DNA of 64,000 nt from a candidate division WOR-3 bacterium (GTDB lineage Bacteria; Hydrothermota; Tepidihabitantia; Tepidihabitantales; Tepidihabitantaceae): contig JBDRTY010000001.1 in assembly GCA_039801085.1 (NCBI GenBank), positions 870,846 through 934,845 of the forward strand, written 5' to 3'. Under the pieces are notes generated by a model. That model was not told the origin of the DNA. It saw nothing but the letters and a program-made list of their open reading frames with translations, and made no database searches. Below, in pieces: positions 59,951-64,000 of this stretch; within the stretch, counting starts at the first letter, position 1, and each line of letters starts with the position of its first letter. The position numbers and the translations under genes were made by a program.

Positions 59951-60535
59951 CTGGGACGAAAACTGGCACACCTTGCTGCTCTGATCATTCCTGTTGCCTA
60001 TTATCTGATTCCCGCCCGCACTCTATCGCTGATCCTCATGGCTGTTGCAACTACTATTTTTCTTGTTATTGACCTTTTAAGACTGCGCCTCAACCCTTTT
60101 AAGGATATCTTCATTATTCTCTTTGGCTCACTCTTGCGCCGGAAGGAATTCAGCTCATTGACCGGTGGCAGCTATCTGATGGTTGCCTCACTCGTCTGCA
60201 TGCTCCTGTTCGGCAACAATCGGGGGGTTTTCATCGCTGCCATCTCATTTCTCGCAATTGGTGATACGGTGGCTGCCATCGTCGGGCTTTCAATCGGGAA
60301 AATCCGCATCTTCCGCAAAACGGTTGAAGGCACGCTTGCCGGTCTTGCTGCCTGCATCGGTGTTGCCTACCTCATTTCTGTCCTGCCTAATATTGACCTG
60401 CCTTTATTAGTTGGTATCATTGGTGCAGTTTCGGCAGCGGTCGTAGAAGCACTGCCCTTTGAGATTAACGATAATGTTGTAATCCCGATGTTTTCGGGAA
60501 CGGTGATGATGGTAGTATTGCAGCTGCTTCGTTGA
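59951..60535 (+). CDS. Dolichol kinase-like/CTP-dependent kinase membrane protein with non-ATG start
   Basis: About 194 residues with five or six membrane helices. The conserved start of the SEC59/dolichol-kinase-like family (E-L-x-R-K-x-x-H) is encoded at about 59948-59968, yet no ATG, GTG or TTG exists in frame before it. CTG at 59951 (AGG seven bases earlier) is the best candidate; a later ATG at 60038 would delete the conserved part. The motif 'GDTVAAIVGLSIGKIRI' and 'KTVEGTLAGLAACI' fit the CTP-dependent polyprenol/phytol kinase group. It starts about 9 nt after the porV-like stop. Confidence 0.7.
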   Translation: MGRKLAHLAALIIPVAYYLIPARTLSLILMAVATTIFLVIDLLRLRLNPFKDIFIILFGSLLRRKEFSSLTGGSYLMVASLVCMLLFGNNRGVFIAAISFLAIGDTVAAIVGLSIGKIRIFRKTVEGTLAGLAACIGVAYLISVLPNIDLPLLVGIIGAVSAAVVEALPFEINDNVVIPMFSGTVMMVVLQLLR

Positions 60536-60590
60536 CCGGCATTAAAAAAGCATGAGAACCTGTTCTTAAAAATTTAACAGGAGGTAAACA

Positions 60591-63110
60591 ATGAAGAAAT
60601 TATCAATTCAGATTGTCTTGCTGGTCGGACTGATCATGGCAGCACAACCCGTCCCACCGGCATTGGACAGTCTTTACTTCTACTATGCTGAACGACAGCC
60701 TGATCGGGCTTGGGAACTACTCCAACGGCTCAACTCCCGTCCCCTCAGCCGTTCTCACCAGTTGCTCCTGTCGCTCGAAATCGGCGATTATTTTCTGGAC
60801 AAGGTTAACGACTACTCCCGAGCGGAATCAGTTTATCAGCAACTGCTCCAGAATTATCCCCGGCACCAGCTGACACCGGCAATTATCTATCGACTGGCTC
60901 TTACCCAGGAACTTCAGGAGAAATATCTTGATGCCGCCAAAAATTATGAACTAGTCGCTACCCGCTATATCAAATCCTCCTACGCTGATGATGCACTCGA
61001 TGCCATCGAACGCTGTTTCCGGAAAAACTACCAGGAACGTGTGGCATATGTTAACAGTTATCCGATTACGCGGATTGAACTGGACGAACGCATCAGCCGC
61101 AACCCGTCGGCTTATGAGCGGTTCGAGGCAAAATTAAAACTCCTTGATACGATGATCGATAACCGTCTTCTGTATGAAGCCGCGCTGAAAGCCGGTGTCA
61201 GCAACGATCCCCAGATTCGCAAAAGCCTCCTCGACCTGCGCAACCGGCAGATGTTTCAGGTCTGGTACGATCGCCATGTAACTGCCCGCGCAGAACCGAA
61301 GGAAAAGGAACTGCGCGCCTATTACCGGAAAAACATCACCCGCTTCACTCTGCCGGAAAAGGTGCACGCCTTTCAACTGGCAGTAACATCCCGGGCACTG
61401 GCGGAATCACTGCGCACCGCGCTTATTACCGATACAACGAAATGGGACAGTATTGTCCGTCAGTACTCAGTGCTCCCGGATCGCGAGCGGGGTGGTGATA
61501 TGGGAATGTTTGCCCGCGGCGTTCAGCCCAAACCGATTGAAGAAGCAGCCTTTCAGCTCAAACCGGGTGCAATCAGCTCCCCGGTAGCAGTCGGCGATAC
61601 TTACTACCTCATCCGAGTGACTGCCAGAGAACCTCAGAAGATCCGTCCTTTTGATGAGGTAAAGAACCAGATTGCAGTCGAGATCCGGCAGGAGCGCGCA
61701 AACCGAATTTACGAAGATGAGATTGCCCGGCTGAAAAAATCCGCATCATTAATTCAGGATACACTTGCGATAGAACAGAACCGTGAAACGCTGGCGGTTG
61801 TTAATGGCGTACCGATCACCCGCGCTCAGCTTGATGAACGCCTGAATGCCATTCCACCTTTTTTCCGTGGGCAGTTTGAGACACCGGAAGGAAAACGCCG
61901 GATACTGGAACAGCTGATTATCGAAAAACTCCTGCTCAGAGAATGCGAACAGGAGAAAATCTGGTTGAAAAACCGGGTTATTGACTATTTAATCAACCGG
62001 CGCGCCGCTCTGTTGATTGACGCCTACCGTCGCCGGGAGACCGCGGAAAAAATCGCCCTGGACTCCGCAACACTGTACAACGAATACAAAAAAACAATTA
62101 ATGATTTCCGGGAACCGACCCGTGTCCGTTGCCGGGAAATGGTAACTCGAAACCGCACCCGGGCAGAACAGCTCCGACGCTGGGCAATTGCAGGCAGAAT
62201 ACCGGCAATGATCCATGGGATCGCGATTGCTGTCAGTGATCAAACAAAAGCAGCAGAACTTGCCGCACTGCTCAAAGCAAACGCCAACTCCGACTCCATC
62301 GCCGCATCCGCTGCCCTTGCCGGTTTTAATGTACGCCTCCCCCACACTCCGGTGCTGAATATTGGTGGCAGAGACCTGCCGGATTTAACTCAACCATGCC
62401 CGATCGCCGGACCCTTTATCCAGCCGGAACCGGCTGCCTTTGCCTTCGGTGATTTAACAACAGAAGATCGCCTCTATCAGCCGGAGATCATTCGTGTTAA
62501 AACCGTCGACGAACTGAAAACTCTGATCAGCAACCAGCCCAAATCTGCTTATGCCCTTGAAATTGTTGATTCAACCCGACTTGGTGCATATGTCCGCCTG
62601 AACAGCCTTTTCCCCTCGGAACTGATGCGTAAACTGTTTCAGCTGTCTGCCGGCGAAGTATACGGACCGGTGGCAATTCCTGGTGGTTATCTTGTTTTCA
62701 AGATTACCCGTAAAGACACTGCCCAGCAGGTTGAATTCGCAGATCTGATCCGCCGTTTCTCGGTTGCCGGCAGCAAATGGGGCGGCGGTGAGATATCACT
62801 CACCCGGGATGACAAAGCCAGGGACCCGAAAGTCGTCACCGCTGCCTACAGCCTGCCCAAGGGTGCATTCTCACAGGTTATAAAACTTAACGACACGACC
62901 TATACCTTCATCCGGATGGAGGAAAAGAAACCATCCTACATCCGCTCCTTCAGCGAAGTCAAGGCCAAGATCGAAAATCGGATGCGGCGGGAACTGGAAA
63001 AACAGCTTTATGACGAATTGATCAGCCGCCTGCGGTCACAGGCAAAGATCGAAATTCTGATGAAAGAAGAGGACTTTCAAACCGAACCGGCAGAACCGGA
63101 ACAGAAATAA
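60591..63110 (+). CDS. Periplasmic parvulin-type peptidyl-prolyl isomerase (SurA/PpiD-like) with TPR N-terminus
   Basis: 839 residues with AGGAGG ahead of the ATG. The signal peptide spans residues 1-18. TPR-like helices occupy about 25-150. A SurA-type chaperone segment follows ('AYVNSYPITRIELDERI'). A good parvulin domain sits at about 245-345 ('VRQYSVLPDRERGGDMGMFA'), a second SurA-N repeat at about 400-490 ('AVVNGVPITRAQLDERL'), and a degenerate parvulin at about 690-790. It should catalyse prolyl isomerisation and chaperone barrel or secreted proteins in the periplasm. It ends at a strong bidirectional terminator. Confidence 0.88.
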   Translation: MKKLSIQIVLLVGLIMAAQPVPPALDSLYFYYAERQPDRAWELLQRLNSRPLSRSHQLLLSLEIGDYFLDKVNDYSRAESVYQQLLQNYPRHQLTPAIIYRLALTQELQEKYLDAAKNYELVATRYIKSSYADDALDAIERCFRKNYQERVAYVNSYPITRIELDERISRNPSAYERFEAKLKLLDTMIDNRLLYEAALKAGVSNDPQIRKSLLDLRNRQMFQVWYDRHVTARAEPKEKELRAYYRKNITRFTLPEKVHAFQLAVTSRALAESLRTALITDTTKWDSIVRQYSVLPDRERGGDMGMFARGVQPKPIEEAAFQLKPGAISSPVAVGDTYYLIRVTAREPQKIRPFDEVKNQIAVEIRQERANRIYEDEIARLKKSASLIQDTLAIEQNRETLAVVNGVPITRAQLDERLNAIPPFFRGQFETPEGKRRILEQLIIEKLLLRECEQEKIWLKNRVIDYLINRRAALLIDAYRRRETAEKIALDSATLYNEYKKTINDFREPTRVRCREMVTRNRTRAEQLRRWAIAGRIPAMIHGIAIAVSDQTKAAELAALLKANANSDSIAASAALAGFNVRLPHTPVLNIGGRDLPDLTQPCPIAGPFIQPEPAAFAFGDLTTEDRLYQPEIIRVKTVDELKTLISNQPKSAYALEIVDSTRLGAYVRLNSLFPSELMRKLFQLSAGEVYGPVAIPGGYLVFKITRKDTAQQVEFADLIRRFSVAGSKWGGGEISLTRDDKARDPKVVTAAYSLPKGAFSQVIKLNDTTYTFIRMEEKKPSYIRSFSEVKAKIENRMRRELEKQLYDELISRLRSQAKIEILMKEEDFQTEPAEPEQK

Positions 63111-63125
63111 TTGCAACGAAAAATC

Positions 63126-63155
63126 AAAGGGGGCGGCATTTCTACCGCCCCCTTT
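63126..63155 (+). terminator. Bidirectional intrinsic terminator between convergent genes
   Basis: A perfect 11-bp stem AAAGGGGGCGG / CCGCCCCCTTT with an 8-nt loop lies 16 nt after the isomerase stop and 16 nt after the stop of the convergent minus-strand gene. The A-run and T-run at its two ends let it work in both directions. Confidence 0.85.
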
Positions 63156-63170
63156 ACTGTTAAAGCCGGC

Positions 63171-64000
63171 TCAGTGCAGCAGCACCGCTCTGGTAGTAAC
63201 GCTGTGGTCTGCCGTCTCCAGCCGGCAGAGGTACAGCCCGTTTGCCACTCTCCGGCCCTGCTCATCGGTCAAGTCCCAGTATGCCTGATACCTGCCCGCT
63301 GCCAGCTCACCACTCAGAATAGTGCGCACCAGCCGCCCGCTCGCATCATAGACGGTCAGCCGGACCCTGCCTCCTGCCGGCAGCTGCCAGGCAAGCCGGG
63401 CTCTGCCCCGCACCGGACTGGGCACGACGCTCAGCTCCAGCCGGCTCAGCCCGCCGGTCGAGGATGCCGGCTCCATAACTCCGGTCTGCGGTCCCTCGGG
63501 TGTGAACAGAATCGCCCGGCCCGGTGCCAGCGCGGCCGCACCCCGGTGATAACTGCCGTTATAGAGCACCTGAATGTAGCGGGTCAGAGTCGGATCCTGT
63601 TCGCCCACCGTATTTGAGGTGTAGTTATTGGCGGTCAGATACTGGAACAGGAACTCACAGTCGCCATCGCTCCGGGTGGTATCATAGAGAATCACCTGAA
63701 ACTTGTCCCAGGCATCGCGCGGACTGTAGTAATGCACCGAGTCCCACTCCACGATGAAGCGGTGGTTGGCAGCATCGTGATAATACCAGACTCCGCCCCC
63801 GGTCGGCGGATAGAGGTCATCCCAGTTGACCGCAAGCAGGGGCGGCATGCCGGTGTTGGGCAGCGCGGTGTTGGACCAGGTGTTGACTGTGGTATTACCC
63901 GGTGCAATCCAGCCGTTGGAGCAAACTGAGATCTGGTTGTAGGATTGACCGTAGAAGACAAACGGACCGAATGCCGGCGGCAGGCTGATCTGGACCGTCT
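63171..64000 (-). CDS. Secreted surface protein with type IX sorting/FlgD-like C-terminus, 5' end beyond window
   Basis: About 276 C-terminal residues; the open frame reaches the window edge. The upstream half holds the module 'FVFYGQSYNQISVCSNGW' ... 'LLAVNWDDLYPP' ... 'RFIVEWDSVHYYSP', the same module as in both C25 proteins at the other end of the window. The last 85 residues ('LELSVVPSPVRGRARLAWQL' onward, 'VYDASGRLVRTILSG', 'NGLYLCRLETAD') form a FlgD/type IX sorting-like beta domain. Its codons are visibly richer in G and C than those of the related genes at 1-7 kb. Probably another type IX cargo. Confidence 0.85.
   Translation of the reverse strand, partial: TVQISLPPAFGPFVFYGQSYNQISVCSNGWIAPGNTTVNTWSNTALPNTGMPPLLAVNWDDLYPPTGGGVWYYHDAANHRFIVEWDSVHYYSPRDAWDKFQVILYDTTRSDGDCEFLFQYLTANNYTSNTVGEQDPTLTRYIQVLYNGSYHRGAAALAPGRAILFTPEGPQTGVMEPASSTGGLSRLELSVVPSPVRGRARLAWQLPAGGRVRLTVYDASGRLVRTILSGELAAGRYQAYWDLTDEQGRRVANGLYLCRLETADHSVTTRAVLLH

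Noticed and set aside
1..64000. CRISPR arrays, insertion sequences, prophage
   Set aside because: No regularly spaced repeats, transposase or phage genes were seen; the HNH protein stands among envelope genes and shows no mobile context.

Overview
This 64 kb window is a dense chromosomal segment of a diderm bacterium. It carries about 60 protein genes, most overlapping by 1-20 nt, plus three tRNA genes, and I see no rRNA, CRISPR array or insertion sequence. Diderm features are an SprA-like translocon, an Omp85 barrel, a PorV-like barrel, lipoproteins and many signal peptides. SprA, PorV, C25 (gingipain-type) proteins, C-terminal sorting-like domains and a pgsB-pgsC-pgsW set occurring together suggest a candidate phylum related to the FCB group, such as WOR-3/Stahlbacteria. 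That placement is an inference from gene content; no marker phylogeny was possible.

Layout. 1-12.8 kb (minus): one tightly overlapping operon read from a perfect TTGACA-N17-TATAAT promoter. It encodes the poly-gamma-glutamate proteins PgsB, PgsC and PgsW, two unrecognised secreted or barrel proteins, an LVIVD-repeat protein, and three large secreted proteins (two C25-family, one YCF48-like). 13.1-22.8 kb (minus): folD-ispA-dxs-sprA-comEA. 22.9-25 kb (minus): a Cys-rich protein and a DegP/HtrA protease. 25-31.2 kb: an FAD/2Fe-2S/ferredoxin redox set divergent from a CoA-transferase plus two acyl-CoA dehydrogenases. 31.2-33.8 kb (minus): tRNA-Arg, tRNA-Pro, rdgB, a mannose-1-phosphate guanylyltransferase and a DUF3108 protein. 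33.9-42.2 kb (plus): a transsulfuration enzyme, then divIVA-pnp-TPR lipoprotein-nadD-yajC-def-fmt-PASTA-rpe-ffh. 42.6-46.8 kb (plus): tRNA-Ala, TPR lipoprotein, HNH nuclease, Omp85, uppP. 46.8-51.3 kb (minus): DUF503-infB-nusA and mazG. 51.4-54.2 kb (plus): glyA-eno-ftsB-like. 54.2-57.6 kb (minus): a BtuCDF/Fec-type importer and trmI. 57.7-63.1 kb (plus): NHL-repeat protein, PorV-like, dolichol-kinase-like, parvulin foldase. The window ends in another secreted protein (minus, partial).

How it fits together. The strongest theme is the cell surface. SprA (pore) and PorV (shuttle) are core type IX secretion parts. The C25-family proteins have the cargo architecture: signal peptide, adhesive modules, C-terminal beta domain. 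Foldases and proteases (parvulin, DegP), an Omp85 protein and undecaprenyl recycling (UppP) support envelope biogenesis. The pgs genes share one transcript with the presumed cargo, so polymer and secreted proteins may form one surface system.

Two sequence-level surprises stand out. Both C25 proteins whose active-site region is visible replace the catalytic-His motif GHG (GQG, GRG) but keep the Cys. At least six operons have good sigma70-type promoters whose predicted start site lies 0-5 nt from the start codon, implying leaderless or near-leaderless mRNAs beside ordinary Shine-Dalgarno genes.
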